From Candidatus Galacturonatibacter soehngenii (GTDB lineage Bacteria; Bacillota; Clostridia; Lachnospirales; Lachnospiraceae), in NCBI RefSeq assembly GCF_008830185.1, contig NZ_WAGX01000007.1:1-64000 (forward strand): a DNA stretch of 64,000 nt. Reading direction: 5' to 3'. Made by a program: the position numbers and the translations under genes. Under the pieces are notes generated by a model, which worked only from the letters and a program-made list of their open reading frames with translations, was not told where the DNA came from and made no database searches. Every line of letters starts with the position of its first letter. Position 1 is the first letter of the stretch. This document shows, piece after piece, positions 21,613 to 30,728 of the stretch.

Positions 21613-22569
21613 TTAATTATTATCAAAAAATACATTTATTTGATCGAAAAATATACTTGGTTTTTCTATATGAGGATAATATTTTGTTTGATCAATAATA
21701 TAATTTTCAATGGATGGATTATAATAAGAATAGTTTTCTATTATAGTTTTGATATTTGTGTAATTTTGTCCTCCAATTATATAAATACTATTATTAATTT
21801 CTTTTAGTGCATGTATAATGTTTACATTTGTATAACAACCTTTTATACTAGCGAATAAGTATTTTCCTTGGCAATTTTGCAAATGTGCCGATTCATAAAA
21901 TAAATCTAAGTAATTTGCAATTTTACTAGAATAGACATTAAACTTTTTGGTTAGGTTTTCTTTTACATGCTTTCGAGAAAACAATATATTATATATAAGA
22001 GTACCTATTATTGGAGAGTCAAATAGTATTTTAAGACTAATACTTTTTTTACTTGGAGCAAAGTTTAATTGATATAAGTCCTGTGGATTTATAACCATAA
22101 TTTTATGGAATAAATTTGAATCATTATGACAAGCCATTAGTGTAAAGGAAGACGAAGATCCGCTTGCAATTACATTTGTTTTATGGCCAATAATATTTTT
22201 AATAAAATCTGATATCAATTGTACATAAAGATAATTTGTGTAAGTTAAATATGGTTTATCAGATAATCCACAACCAAGCAAATCTAGTGTGTAAACGGTA
22301 TGATTTAGCGATAATTTCTTTATAACTTCCTTCCATTCTAATGAAGAAGAGGAAACATCCAAATCATGAATTAACAAAAGAGGAGAACCCGTTCCTTGTT
22401 TGGTGTAAAAAACTTTACCAAATCTCCAATTATAATAATTTCCCTTTACAGGAGAAACATTATTTTTTAAAGTCGCCGAAACATAAATGATTTTATTTAC
22501 AATAGATACAGTTAATGCAGTTGCAGTTCCAAATAAAAATGCATATTTCATCTTGTTTTTTATACTCAT
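21613..22569 (-). CDS. Alpha/beta hydrolase, membrane-anchored
   Basis: This 318-residue alpha/beta-hydrolase has an N-terminal hydrophobic segment (about residues 7-30) likely to anchor it. I chose the start at 22569 because AAAGGAG lies 9 bases before that ATG. A further ATG at 22602 lies upstream of the site. The oxyanion region LLLIHDLD, the strand TLDLLGCGLSDKP and the nucleophile elbow ASGSSSSF are visible. The elbow reads G-S-S-S-S, not the usual G-x-S-x-G. A histidine in YYPHIEKP near the end could complete the triad. The substrate is unknown. Confidence 0.8.
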   Translation of the reverse strand: MSIKNKMKYAFLFGTATALTVSIVNKIIYVSATLKNNVSPVKGNYYNWRFGKVFYTKQGTGSPLLLIHDLDVSSSSLEWKEVIKKLSLNHTVYTLDLLGCGLSDKPYLTYTNYLYVQLISDFIKNIIGHKTNVIASGSSSSFTLMACHNDSNLFHKIMVINPQDLYQLNFAPSKKSISLKILFDSPIIGTLIYNILFSRKHVKENLTKKFNVYSSKIANYLDLFYESAHLQNCQGKYLFASIKGCYTNVNIIHALKEINNSIYIIGGQNYTNIKTIIENYSYYNPSIENYIIDQTKYYPHIEKPSIFFDQINVFFDNN

Positions 22570-22852
22570 AGACTCAAACTCCTTTATTAATATTATCTTC
22601 ATTTGGCTTACTGTAAGTAATAGGAGATTTTTTTCTCTATGTACAGAGCACTCTAGAAAGATTTTGTTTTGTATTCTGATAAGTTATATTATAGTTCATT
22701 CTACTGCTATATACAAATATAATTTTATTACCTTTTTTTAAATATCTTAAGAAATATGTTATATTATGAAAGTTAATCAAATTTTTATTTAAAAAATGTC
22801 GAAAATGAAGTAAAATAATACTATGTGATAAAAAATATAATTAGGAGATAAA

Positions 22853-23935
22853 ATGAGGGATAAAAATAAATCAGACGGGATAGGAAAAATATCTTTTGAT
22901 AAGTTAAACGATTTTATTTCTGAAATGTATATTGATTTTGTACATGAGAAGGAAAAAATAGAATCAAACTATAATCGTAATTTGAAATGTATTGACGTAG
23001 TTAAGTCTAATATAGAAAATTTAGAAAATGAATTATCTTGTGACCAAAATATATTTAAGCCTAGTTATTCCATAGTAGAAAATGATGAGAAATTAAATAA
23101 ATTAAAAGTTGAACTCGAAGTGCTATTAAAAGAAAATGAGGAATTAAACAGTCGATTACTTTATATAGAAAATACAATAAAAAAAATAAATCACTTACAG
23201 ATAAATGAAAATGAGAATATTGATTATTTTAATGATTATAATAATACAAGTAAAATTGAAATATTAAGAAGCCAAGAGTTTGAAAGAAAAAGAATTGCCA
23301 GAGATATTCATGATACGGTTATTCAAAAATTAACAAATATGATTCATAAATCTGAATTTACACTAAAAATAATGGATATAGATAATATAAGAGCAAAACT
23401 AGAGTTAATGACAATATCTAACAGTATTCGGGAAATCATTGATGAGATGAGAAATATAATATATAATTTAAGACCTATGGCATTTGATGATATTGGAATT
23501 GATGTTATAATTGAAAGGGAACTCGTTAATATAAAAGAAAATGGTATTAAAGTAAGCTATGATGTAATTGGTGACAGTACCAATGTAGATCAAATTGTTC
23601 AAATAACTTTAGTTCGTATTATTCAGGAAGCCTGTAATAATGCATTAAAGCATTCAGAATTTACAGAATTTTATGTAAAGATAGAATATAGTAAGGATAA
23701 TATTGAAGTTTACATCAAAGACAATGGTAAAGGATTTGAAATACCAAAAGACAATCATATTAAATATGAATCAAAATCTGGCTTTGGATTATCCATGATG
23801 AGAGAAAGAGTCTATCTTTTATCAGGTTTAATAAAATTTGAATCAAATAAGGATAAAGGAACTATGATTTATGTTAAAGTTCCTAAATGTTTCAGGGAGG
23901 AAAGAAAGGATGCCAATAAACATAGCAGTTGTTGA
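22853..23935 (+). CDS. Cytoplasmic sensor histidine kinase, NarL/DegS class
   Basis: This 360-residue kinase has no membrane segment. Residues about 15-125 are coiled coil. The HisKA_3 domain has RIARDIHDTVIQKLTNM with phosphoacceptor His about residue 153. The HATPase domain shows IIQEACNNALKHS and DNGKGFE, then SGFGLSMMRERV. This resembles the DegS group of soluble kinases that pair with LuxR-type regulators. The 3' end overlaps the regulator gene by 26 bases, so the two are translated together. The stimulus is unknown. Ribosome binding site AGGAGA supports the start. Confidence 0.9.
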   Translation: MRDKNKSDGIGKISFDKLNDFISEMYIDFVHEKEKIESNYNRNLKCIDVVKSNIENLENELSCDQNIFKPSYSIVENDEKLNKLKVELEVLLKENEELNSRLLYIENTIKKINHLQINENENIDYFNDYNNTSKIEILRSQEFERKRIARDIHDTVIQKLTNMIHKSEFTLKIMDIDNIRAKLELMTISNSIREIIDEMRNIIYNLRPMAFDDIGIDVIIERELVNIKENGIKVSYDVIGDSTNVDQIVQITLVRIIQEACNNALKHSEFTEFYVKIEYSKDNIEVYIKDNGKGFEIPKDNHIKYESKSGFGLSMMRERVYLLSGLIKFESNKDKGTMIYVKVPKCFREERKDANKHSSC

Positions 23936-24551
23936 TGATCACGTAATGGTAAGGGAAGGGCTTATTCAGTTATTGGAATTGGATAAAGATATTAAAGTAG
24001 TGGGACAAGCTGGAGATGGTACACAGTGTCTAGAATTATTAAAAAACATGGATGTTGATGTATTACTTTTAGATATTAATATGCCTACAATGAATGGTTT
24101 GGAAGTTTTGAAAATTATGAGAGAAAGAAAGGATAATACAAAAGTTATTGTTCTTACGATTCATAATGAAGTAGAGTATCTAGTTAAGGCAGTGGATATA
24201 GGTATTAATGGATATATGTTAAAAGATTCCGATTCGGATGAATTAAAGAAGGCAATATATTGTGTTAATGAAGGTGAAACATATATTCAACCAAAGCTAT
24301 CTCCTATGTTAAACTCACGTTTGATTAATAGAAATGAAGATGAAAAGAAGATAGAGTGTTTAACAAGAAGAGAATTTGAAGTTTTAAAATTATTAGCTGA
24401 AGGTATGTTTAATAAAGAAATTGCATCAAAATTAAACATAAGTGAAAGAACGGTTAAAAATCACGTTTCGAATATATTTAAAAAGATTACTGTTGCAGAT
24501 CGTACACAAGCTGCTGTATTTGCAATAAAAAATAATATTATTACTGTATAA
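23910..24551 (+). CDS. Response regulator, NarL/LuxR family
   Basis: This 213-residue regulator has a receiver domain (phosphoacceptor Asp55 in LLLDINMP, acidic pair VVDDH at 8-11, Lys in YMLKDSD) and a C-terminal LuxR HTH (LTRREFEVLKLLAEG, then NKEIASKLNISERTVKNHVSNIFKK). The start at 23910 follows AGGGAGG by 9 bases. Earlier in-frame starts lack a site. It partners the overlapping kinase. DegU-like function is possible but the target genes are unknown. Confidence 0.93.
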   Translation: MPINIAVVDDHVMVREGLIQLLELDKDIKVVGQAGDGTQCLELLKNMDVDVLLLDINMPTMNGLEVLKIMRERKDNTKVIVLTIHNEVEYLVKAVDIGINGYMLKDSDSDELKKAIYCVNEGETYIQPKLSPMLNSRLINRNEDEKKIECLTRREFEVLKLLAEGMFNKEIASKLNISERTVKNHVSNIFKKITVADRTQAAVFAIKNNIITV

Positions 24552-24567
24552 TGTTTCACGTGAAACA
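24552..24567. promoter_or_regulatory. parS: parS site 1
   Basis: TGTTTCACGTGAAACA is a perfect 16-bp palindrome identical to the ParB/Spo0J site consensus of Firmicutes. It starts directly after the response regulator stop codon and about 0.2 kb before parA. Confidence 0.95.
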
Positions 24568-24612
24568 TATAAGAGGAAAGAAAATTAATTTATATTTTCT
24601 TTCCTCTTATAT
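24567..24612. terminator. 19-bp hairpin between the two parS sites
   Basis: ATATAAGAGGAAAGAAAAT (24567-24585) pairs exactly with its complement (24594-24612) over 8 bases. The stem probably ends the kinase/regulator transcript, though it lacks a clear T-run after the stem. Confidence 0.7.
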
Positions 24613-24652
24613 GTATAATTTAAAATAATATTTAAACTAAAAATAAATATAA

Positions 24653-24668
24653 TGTTTCACGTGAAACA
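24653..24668. promoter_or_regulatory. parS: parS site 2
   Basis: A second exact TGTTTCACGTGAAACA copy, 101 bases from the first and about 80 bases before the parA start. Two origin-near parS copies next to parAB fit a chromosomal partition locus. Confidence 0.95.
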
Positions 24669-24747
24669 TTATATTTACCTATGGCTAATAAAATAAAAAG
24701 GTGATATAATAAAAAAAGTGATTAAAAATTTAAGAAAGGGGATTCAA

Positions 24748-25518
24748 ATGGGAAGAATTATTGCAGTTGCTAACCAAAAAGGTGGAGTAGGAAAAACGAC
24801 CACCACAATAAATTTATCCGCCTATTTAGCGGAACTCGGAAAAAAAGTATTAACAATAGATATTGATCCCCAGGGAAATACCACTAGTGGATTAGGATTA
24901 GATAAAAACTCTATCGAAAACACGATTTATGAACTAATGTTAGGGCAATGTGAAATCAAAGAGTGTATGCAAGATAGTATTATGGAAAATTTGTATGTAA
25001 TCCCATCCAATGTTGATTTAGCAGCGGCTGAAATTGAATTGATAGGAATTAACGAAAAAGAATATATAATGAAAAAGGCTGTAGATTCGATTAAAGATGA
25101 TTTCGATTTTATATTAATTGATTGTCCGCCATCTTTAAATATGTTAACAGTAAACGCTATGACTACAGCAGATACAGTACTGGTACCTATTCAATGTGAA
25201 TATTATGCATTAGAAGGTCTATCACAGTTAATAAGAACAATCAATTTAGTAAAAACACGATTGAATCCAAAACTAGAAATTGAAGGTGTAGTATTTACAA
25301 TGTATGATGCAAGAACAAACTTATCCTTGCAAGTGGTTGAAAATGTAAAAGCAAATTTAAAACAAGCCATTTATAAAACAATTATTCCGCGTAATATAAG
25401 ATTAGCAGAGGCTCCAAGTCATGGACTTCCTATTAATTTATATGATGCAAAATCTGCTGGAGCTGAAAGTTATAAGTTATTAGCAGAAGAAGTAATACAT
25501 AGAGGAGAGGAGGAATAA
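24748..25518 (+). CDS. parA: Chromosome partitioning ATPase ParA (Soj)
   Basis: This 256-residue Walker-type ATPase acts with ParB in segregating the origin and, in Bacillus, in controlling DnaA. The deviant Walker A KGGVGKTTT is near residue 11-19, followed by the switch DIDPQGN and Walker B LIDCPPSL. The ATG at 24748 with AAAGGGG before it gives the usual MGRIIAVANQKGG start. The longer frame begins with a weak GTG. parB follows after 3 bases. Confidence 0.96.
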   Translation: MGRIIAVANQKGGVGKTTTTINLSAYLAELGKKVLTIDIDPQGNTTSGLGLDKNSIENTIYELMLGQCEIKECMQDSIMENLYVIPSNVDLAAAEIELIGINEKEYIMKKAVDSIKDDFDFILIDCPPSLNMLTVNAMTTADTVLVPIQCEYYALEGLSQLIRTINLVKTRLNPKLEIEGVVFTMYDARTNLSLQVVENVKANLKQAIYKTIIPRNIRLAEAPSHGLPINLYDAKSAGAESYKLLAEEVIHRGEEE

Positions 25519-25521
25519 ACC

Positions 25522-26421
25522 GTGGCAGTAAAAACAAAAGGTCTTGGAAAAGGTTTAGATATTTTAATACCCGAAACAGTTATGAAAGATGATAAATCAA
25601 AAGTAATTGAAAAAGTAGTTGAAAAGCCAGTCGAAAAGAAAATAAAAATAACTAAAATAGAACCAAATAGAGAACAACCAAGAAAAAATTTTGAAGAAGA
25701 TGCTTTGCTTGAACTTTCGGATTCAATAAAACAATTTGGTATTATACAGCCGTTAGTAGTTCAGGAGAGAGATGGATACTATGAAATAATAGCAGGAGAA
25801 AGAAGATGGAGAGCAGCTAAATTAGCTGGTCTAAAAGAAGTACCTGTTGTTATAAAAAAATATACCGAACAAGAAATATTAGAAATTTCTTTAATTGAAA
25901 ACATACAAAGAGAAAATTTAAATCCAATAGAAGAAGCTTTAGCTTACAAAAAGTTAATTCAACAATTTAACTTAAAGCAGGATGAGATAGCAGAAAGAGT
26001 GTCCAAAAGTAGAACTGCGGTTACAAATTCGCTTCGGTTATTAAAATTAGATGATAGAGTTCAACAAATGGTGATTGATGATAAAATATCAACAGGACAT
26101 GCGAGGACTCTAATAGTAATTGAAGACAATGATTTACAATACCATCTAGCTAATCGTATTTTTGATGAAAAATTAAGTGTAAGAGAAACGGAAAAATTAA
26201 TAAAAAAAATAACCTCGGAAAAGGTCGAAAATACCACAATAAAAGAAAATAATAATAATGATTTTATATTTAAAAACATAGAGGATAAAATAACATCTAT
26301 AGTTGGAACAAAAGTTAAAATTAATCAGAAAAGCAATAATAAGGGAAAAATAGAAATAGAGTTTTATTCGAATGATGAATTAGAAAGAATTTTTGATTTA
26401 CTACAATCGATAGAAAGCTAA
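25522..26421 (+). CDS. parB: Chromosome partitioning protein ParB (Spo0J)
   Basis: This 299-residue protein binds parS, spreads on DNA and loads SMC. The first residues (GLGKGLDIL) form the ParA-stimulating tail. The CTP-binding/ParB-N domain shows REQPRKNF and the C-motif AGERRWRAAKLAGL. The HTH reads KQDEIAERVSKSRTAVTNSLRLLKL. The C-terminal dimer domain follows. The GTG start follows GAGGAGG. It is a true chromosomal ParB given two parS sites just upstream. Confidence 0.96.
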   Translation: MAVKTKGLGKGLDILIPETVMKDDKSKVIEKVVEKPVEKKIKITKIEPNREQPRKNFEEDALLELSDSIKQFGIIQPLVVQERDGYYEIIAGERRWRAAKLAGLKEVPVVIKKYTEQEILEISLIENIQRENLNPIEEALAYKKLIQQFNLKQDEIAERVSKSRTAVTNSLRLLKLDDRVQQMVIDDKISTGHARTLIVIEDNDLQYHLANRIFDEKLSVRETEKLIKKITSEKVENTTIKENNNNDFIFKNIEDKITSIVGTKVKINQKSNNKGKIEIEFYSNDELERIFDLLQSIES

Positions 26422-26444
26422 GGTTTTTATAAGCGGAGGATGAA

Positions 26445-26957
26445 ATGAATTTAAATGTTTTGGATTATAATATTTACTTAGAACCACTTTACTTATTAAT
26501 TGGTTTTGCGGTCTTTGATTTATTGATTTTTATAATTGCTATAATTTTGATGGTTAAGTTGGGAAATTTAAAAAAGAAATATAATGTTTTCATGAAGGGC
26601 GAAAATGGAAAATCTCTTGAAAAGATGATATTAGAAAAGTTAAGTGAAATCGAAACGCTAAAAGTTTCAGATAGTAAGAATAAAGATGATATCAAAAAAA
26701 TTAACGATGTTTTACTATCTACATTTAAAAAAGTTGGTATTGTAAAATATGATGCGTTTAATGAGATGGGCGGAAAGTTAAGTTTTGCAGTAGCACTATT
26801 AAATGAAAAGAATAATGGTTTTATAATCAATGCAATGCATAGTAGAGAAGGTTGTTATACATACATTAAAGAGATAATAAATGGTGAATCTTACATTGTG
26901 CTTGGAGATGAAGAAAGAAAAGCATTAGATGAAGCGGTTGGGAATGTTGGAATGTAG
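26445..26957 (+). CDS. DUF4446 family membrane protein
   Basis: This 170-residue protein has one N-terminal transmembrane helix (about 17-38), a short coiled coil (about 40-85), and a small soluble domain starting at VGIVKYDAFNEMGGKLSFAVALL. The second part is typical for DUF4446 proteins, which sit next to parB in many Clostridia. Its function is unknown; location suggests a link to envelope or segregation, but this is inference. Confidence 0.8.
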   Translation: MNLNVLDYNIYLEPLYLLIGFAVFDLLIFIIAIILMVKLGNLKKKYNVFMKGENGKSLEKMILEKLSEIETLKVSDSKNKDDIKKINDVLLSTFKKVGIVKYDAFNEMGGKLSFAVALLNEKNNGFIINAMHSREGCYTYIKEIINGESYIVLGDEERKALDEAVGNVGM

Positions 26958-27009
26958 TTAGTTTGTCTTCTATGATAAGGTTTACATAATATAAGCGGAG
27001 TATGGAGAT

Positions 27010-28065
27010 ATGAAGTTAAAGAATGTGAGTGATTTAAAAGGTGGCGAGTTTTTAGCAAGACCTGTATGTATTGGAAGTGATATCATTCTTATTTATGAAG
27101 GGACATGCTTAAAGGAAGAATATATAAAAAAACTACGGGAATTAGGTGTTCAATACGTATATATAAGAGATGACAACAGCGATGATGATACAGAAGATAA
27201 AAGCAGCATTACAAAAGATAGTATTGTTGAAGATTACAGAGAAAAGGTTAGAAATCTATTAGAACGTCATGTGTATAGTAGTAGAGCAGAATTAGCCGAA
27301 TTAAAAGAAATCGCTTATGAAATCATAATTGATATTATGAATGAAGATGATGTAGTGGAACAAATAGAGAATTTAAAAGAACATGAAGCTGATATATATG
27401 AGCATTCAATTAATGTTTGTGCACTCGCAGTTTTATTATCAATAAAATTAAAATTAGAAATGGAAACAATTCATTCAATTGCCGTGGGAAGTATTCTACA
27501 TGATATTGGTTTTCGATATATACCAATCTCTTATGCAAATAAGATCATGAGTGAATTAACCAGAAAAGATTTAAATGAGTTTAAAAAGCATACGATATAT
27601 GGATATATGGCAATTGAATATGAAGATTGGTTAACAGCAGAAAGTAAAGATATTATTTTGTCTCATCATGAAAGAATTGATGGAAGTGGTTATCCGCTAA
27701 AGAAGAAAGAAATAAAAGATACGACACAAATAGTATCGATATGTGATGAATATGATACTTTACTCTGTGGAATATGCTGTAAACCAATGAAGACCTATCA
27801 AATCATCGAAAACTTAAAAGCGAAAAGTGGAATTGCATTTGAGGAAAAATATATTAAACTTTTATTAGATTTTATTGCTCTTTACCCAAATGGTACTAAG
27901 GTGATTACCAATGAAGGAGAGATTGGAATTGTAATAAAACAAAACTCAACATTCAAGGAAAGACCTATTATTAGTATTATTAAGGATAAATATGGAAACA
28001 ATATAAATCAAGAAAAAGATTTATTAAAGCATTTAAACATTTTCATAGAAAGTGTTATTGATTAA
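27010..28065 (+). CDS. HD-GYP-like phosphohydrolase domain protein
   Basis: This 351-residue soluble protein has an N-terminal segment (about 1-55) like those before HD-GYP domains. The HD domain retains the ligands EHSINVCALAV, HDIGF, KHTIYGYMAIEY and SHHERIDGSGYP, as in cyclic-di-GMP phosphodiesterases. However, the lysine after HD-x-G is phenylalanine (HDIGF, near residue 169), a residue often important in catalysis. Activity may be altered or replaced by a sensing role. A final 60-residue extension is of unknown fold. Confidence 0.8.
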   Translation: MKLKNVSDLKGGEFLARPVCIGSDIILIYEGTCLKEEYIKKLRELGVQYVYIRDDNSDDDTEDKSSITKDSIVEDYREKVRNLLERHVYSSRAELAELKEIAYEIIIDIMNEDDVVEQIENLKEHEADIYEHSINVCALAVLLSIKLKLEMETIHSIAVGSILHDIGFRYIPISYANKIMSELTRKDLNEFKKHTIYGYMAIEYEDWLTAESKDIILSHHERIDGSGYPLKKKEIKDTTQIVSICDEYDTLLCGICCKPMKTYQIIENLKAKSGIAFEEKYIKLLLDFIALYPNGTKVITNEGEIGIVIKQNSTFKERPIISIIKDKYGNNINQEKDLLKHLNIFIESVID

Positions 28066-28195
28066 GAAAAATGGATTAAAAATTCAATTAATCTTTACTT
28101 GAAAATTAAAATATACTATCATATACAGTATATTATTTTTACCATAAAAGAATAAATAAAAGTATTGATAAAATGCTTTGTAGGAGGAATATATC

Positions 28196-29473
28196 ATGTT
28201 AGATATTAAGTTATTGAGAAATAATTTCGACGAGGTAGAAAAGGCGCTTGCTTCAAGAAATGAGGATTTTGATCTAAGTAAGTTTAAAGAAATTGATGAA
28301 AAGAGACGTCAGTTATTAGCAGAAGTTGAAAAATTAAAAGCAGAACAAAATGCAGTGTCAAAACAAGTTCCTATTATGAAAAAAGAAGGAAAAGATGTAG
28401 CTTCCGTATTAGAAGAAATGAAAGTTCTTTCTGAAAAAGTAAAAGAACTTACATCGGAAGTATCAGCTGTTGAAAAGGAATTAAATAATTATCTTCTTAC
28501 CATTCCTAATATACCAAATCCATCTGTACCAAAGGGATCAACGGATGAAGATAATGTGGAAATTAGAAAATTTGGTGATCCAACTAAATTTGAATTTGAG
28601 CCTAAGGCACATTGGGACTTGGGTTCTAATTTGGGTGTAATTGATGCAGAAACAGCAGCTAAGGTATCTGGTTCAAGATTTACTTTTTATAAAGGTGCAG
28701 GAGCAAGATTAGAACGTGCAATCATGAACTTTTTCTTAGATACTCATACAGAAAAACATGGGTATACAGAAGTATTTCCTCCTTTTATGGTAAGTAGGGA
28801 AAGTATGACTGGAACAGGTCAGTTACCAAAATTTGAAGAAGATGCATATAAAGTATTAGGTGATGGAAAAGAGTATTTTTTGGTACCTACTGCTGAAGTT
28901 CCTGTTACCAATATGTATAGAGAACAGATTTTAGATGGTAGTCAACTTCCAATTCTTCATTGTGCATATACTGCATGTTTTAGAGCAGAAGCAGGATCAG
29001 CAGGAAGAGATACAAGAGGATTAATTAGACAACATCAATTTAACAAAGTAGAGTTAGTAAAGTTTACAAAACCTGAGGATTCTTATGAAGAGCTAGAAAA
29101 GTTAACAAAAGATGCTGAGGAAGTACTACAGCTATTAAATCTTCCATACCGCGTCGTAAAAATTTGTATTGGAGATTTAGGATTTACTGCCGCAATGAAA
29201 TATGATATTGAAGTATGGATGCCTAGCTATAATCGATATGTAGAAATATCTAGCTGTAGTAATTTCGAGGAGTTCCAATCAAGACGTGCAAATATAAAGT
29301 ATAAAGATAATATAAAAGATAAAGCAAAATATGTTCATACCCTAAATGGTAGTGGTGTAGCCATTGGCCGTACCACAGCAGCTATCTTAGAAAATTATCA
29401 GCAAGCAGATGGAAGTGTAAAAATTCCAGAGGTTCTAGTACCTTATATGGGTGGTTTAACGGAAATAAAATAA
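28196..29473 (+). CDS. serS: Seryl-tRNA synthetase
   Basis: This 425-residue class II synthetase charges tRNA-Ser. The N-terminal coiled-coil arm (about 30-105) contacts the long variable arm. Class II motif 2 is [21 protein letters not shown] and motif 3 is [18 protein letters not shown]. The start follows TAGGAGG. The 130-base leader is too short for a T-box. Confidence 0.97.
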   Translation: MLDIKLLRNNFDEVEKALASRNEDFDLSKFKEIDEKRRQLLAEVEKLKAEQNAVSKQVPIMKKEGKDVASVLEEMKVLSEKVKELTSEVSAVEKELNNYLLTIPNIPNPSVPKGSTDEDNVEIRKFGDPTKFEFEPKAHWDLGSNLGVIDAETAAKVSGSRFTFYKGAGARLERAIMNFFLDTHTEKHGYTEVFPPFMVSRESMTGTGQLPKFEEDAYKVLGDGKEYFLVPTAEVPVTNMYREQILDGSQLPILHCAYTACFRAEAGSAGRDTRGLIRQHQFNKVELVKFTKPEDSYEELEKLTKDAEEVLQLLNLPYRVVKICIGDLGFTAAMKYDIEVWMPSYNRYVEISSCSNFEEFQSRRANIKYKDNIKDKAKYVHTLNGSGVAIGRTTAAILENYQQADGSVKIPEVLVPYMGGLTEIK

Positions 29474-29508
29474 ATAAAGAATGATTTAGGTGAAATGAGG
29501 TGAGTTTA

Positions 29509-30390
29509 GTGCACAGTTACTTAAGAGCAATTGGTTTTAGTAATATTAAAAAGAAGAAAGATTTAGATTCATTAATGAATTTTGCTATGCAAAGCCCAGA
29601 TAAAAAAGAAATGGCGGAAATAGAGGAAAGTTGTTTGTTTACAGAAATATCGAAGGATTTTACAAAAAGTGTTGGAATAAACATTCGTGGTGAATATAAT
29701 GAAGATAATGAATTTAGTACAAGTTACTATTATCCATATTTTAAAGGAAAAGGTATTACCACAAATGAAGATGTTTCAGTTGAAAAACATGCTGAAAAAG
29801 AATCCTATGCTGGTATCGTAGATGATGTTAAGGTAGGAGTATCCTTGATTTTTTATCTGCAAAACATTGCAGAATATATAAATGAAAAAAGAATAGGTAC
29901 TTTGGCTAAACAAAACATTTCGATTACTCTTTCCGCATTATCAATAAGTGGAACAATAATTCTACCAATAAGTAAAAGTGAAAAGCAGTTAAAAAATACA
30001 AAAGAGGCATCAATCAATAGAAACACTTTAATAGCAGCCGCTAGAAATGGTGATGAAGACGCAATCGAGAGCTTAACATTAGAAGATATTGATACTTATA
30101 CCATGATATCGAAACGCATTTTAAATGAGGATGTTTTTACGATTGTAGATTCCTATTTTATGCCTTATGGAATAGAATGTGATCAATATTCCATATTAGG
30201 TGAGATTACTGATATGGAAGTTGAGACAAATACTTACACACAGGAAGAAATCTATATCCTTACATTAAATACAAATGCAATGACCTTTGATGTTTGCATT
30301 AATAAGAAGGATCTGGTTGGTGAACCTGAAATTGGAAGAAGATTCAAGGGGATTATATGGATGCAAGGAAAAATTAATTTTCCTGTGTAG
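29509..30390 (+). CDS. DUF3881-type protein of unknown function
   Basis: This protein of about 293 residues begins MHSYLRAIGFSNIKKKK and has no membrane segment or known catalytic motif. It resembles the DUF3881 family of Lachnospiraceae-type organisms. The GTG at 29509 follows GAGGTGA by six bases; a GTG at 29500 would overlap that site. The middle contains a glycine-rich stretch, and the C-terminal part a beta-rich domain ending near GRRFKGIIWMQG. Function unknown. Confidence 0.75.
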   Translation: MHSYLRAIGFSNIKKKKDLDSLMNFAMQSPDKKEMAEIEESCLFTEISKDFTKSVGINIRGEYNEDNEFSTSYYYPYFKGKGITTNEDVSVEKHAEKESYAGIVDDVKVGVSLIFYLQNIAEYINEKRIGTLAKQNISITLSALSISGTIILPISKSEKQLKNTKEASINRNTLIAAARNGDEDAIESLTLEDIDTYTMISKRILNEDVFTIVDSYFMPYGIECDQYSILGEITDMEVETNTYTQEEIYILTLNTNAMTFDVCINKKDLVGEPEIGRRFKGIIWMQGKINFPV

Positions 30391-30443
30391 TAGGAAAAGA
30401 TTATAATTATATCATTGACTTTATGCAAATTTGCATATAAAAT

Positions 30444-30478
30444 AAAATATGTTGCTGCTATTTGGCAACATATTTTCC
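30444..30478 (+). terminator. Terminator after DUF3881 gene
   Basis: AAAATATGTTGC (30444-30455) pairs with GCAACATATTTT (30465-30476) around a 9-base loop and ends in T-rich sequence. It separates the gene from tRNA-Arg. Confidence 0.7.
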
Positions 30479-30520
30479 TTGATATGACATGGCGATACAG
30501 GAATTAAATCTGACAGTTAT

Positions 30521-30594
30521 GCACTTATAGCTCAGTAGGATAGAGCGACCGCCTCCTAAGCGGTAGGCCGCTGGTTCGAATCCAGTTAAGTGCA
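30521..30594 (+). tRNA. tRNA-Arg (anticodon CCT)
   Basis: This 74-base cloverleaf has acceptor arms GCACTTA/TAAGTGC, D-arm AGCTCAGTAGGAT, anticodon loop CTCCTAA with CCT at 30555-30557, and T-arm CTGGTTCGAATCCAG. It decodes AGG. CCA is not encoded. Confidence 0.95.
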
Positions 30595-30604
30595 TTATGA
30601 ATAA

Positions 30605-30640
30605 AAAGGAAAGTTCTAATTTATATGAACTTTCCTTTCA
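30605..30640 (+). terminator. tRNA-Arg terminator
   Basis: AAAGGAAAGTTC (30605-30616) pairs with GAACTTTCCTTT (30627-30638) over 10 bases. The T content is within the stem; moderate confidence as a terminator. Confidence 0.6.
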
Positions 30641-30728
30641 TTATAAAGATATGTATATGTTCTAAATAACTATGACACGAGAGATTAAAGTAAGCTCTCA
30701 CGATTACCATTGTTTAGGTGGTGTATGT

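Noticed and set aside
28066-28195. T-box riboswitch before serS
   Set aside because: The leader is only about 130 bases and I found no T-box sequence or antiterminator pair.
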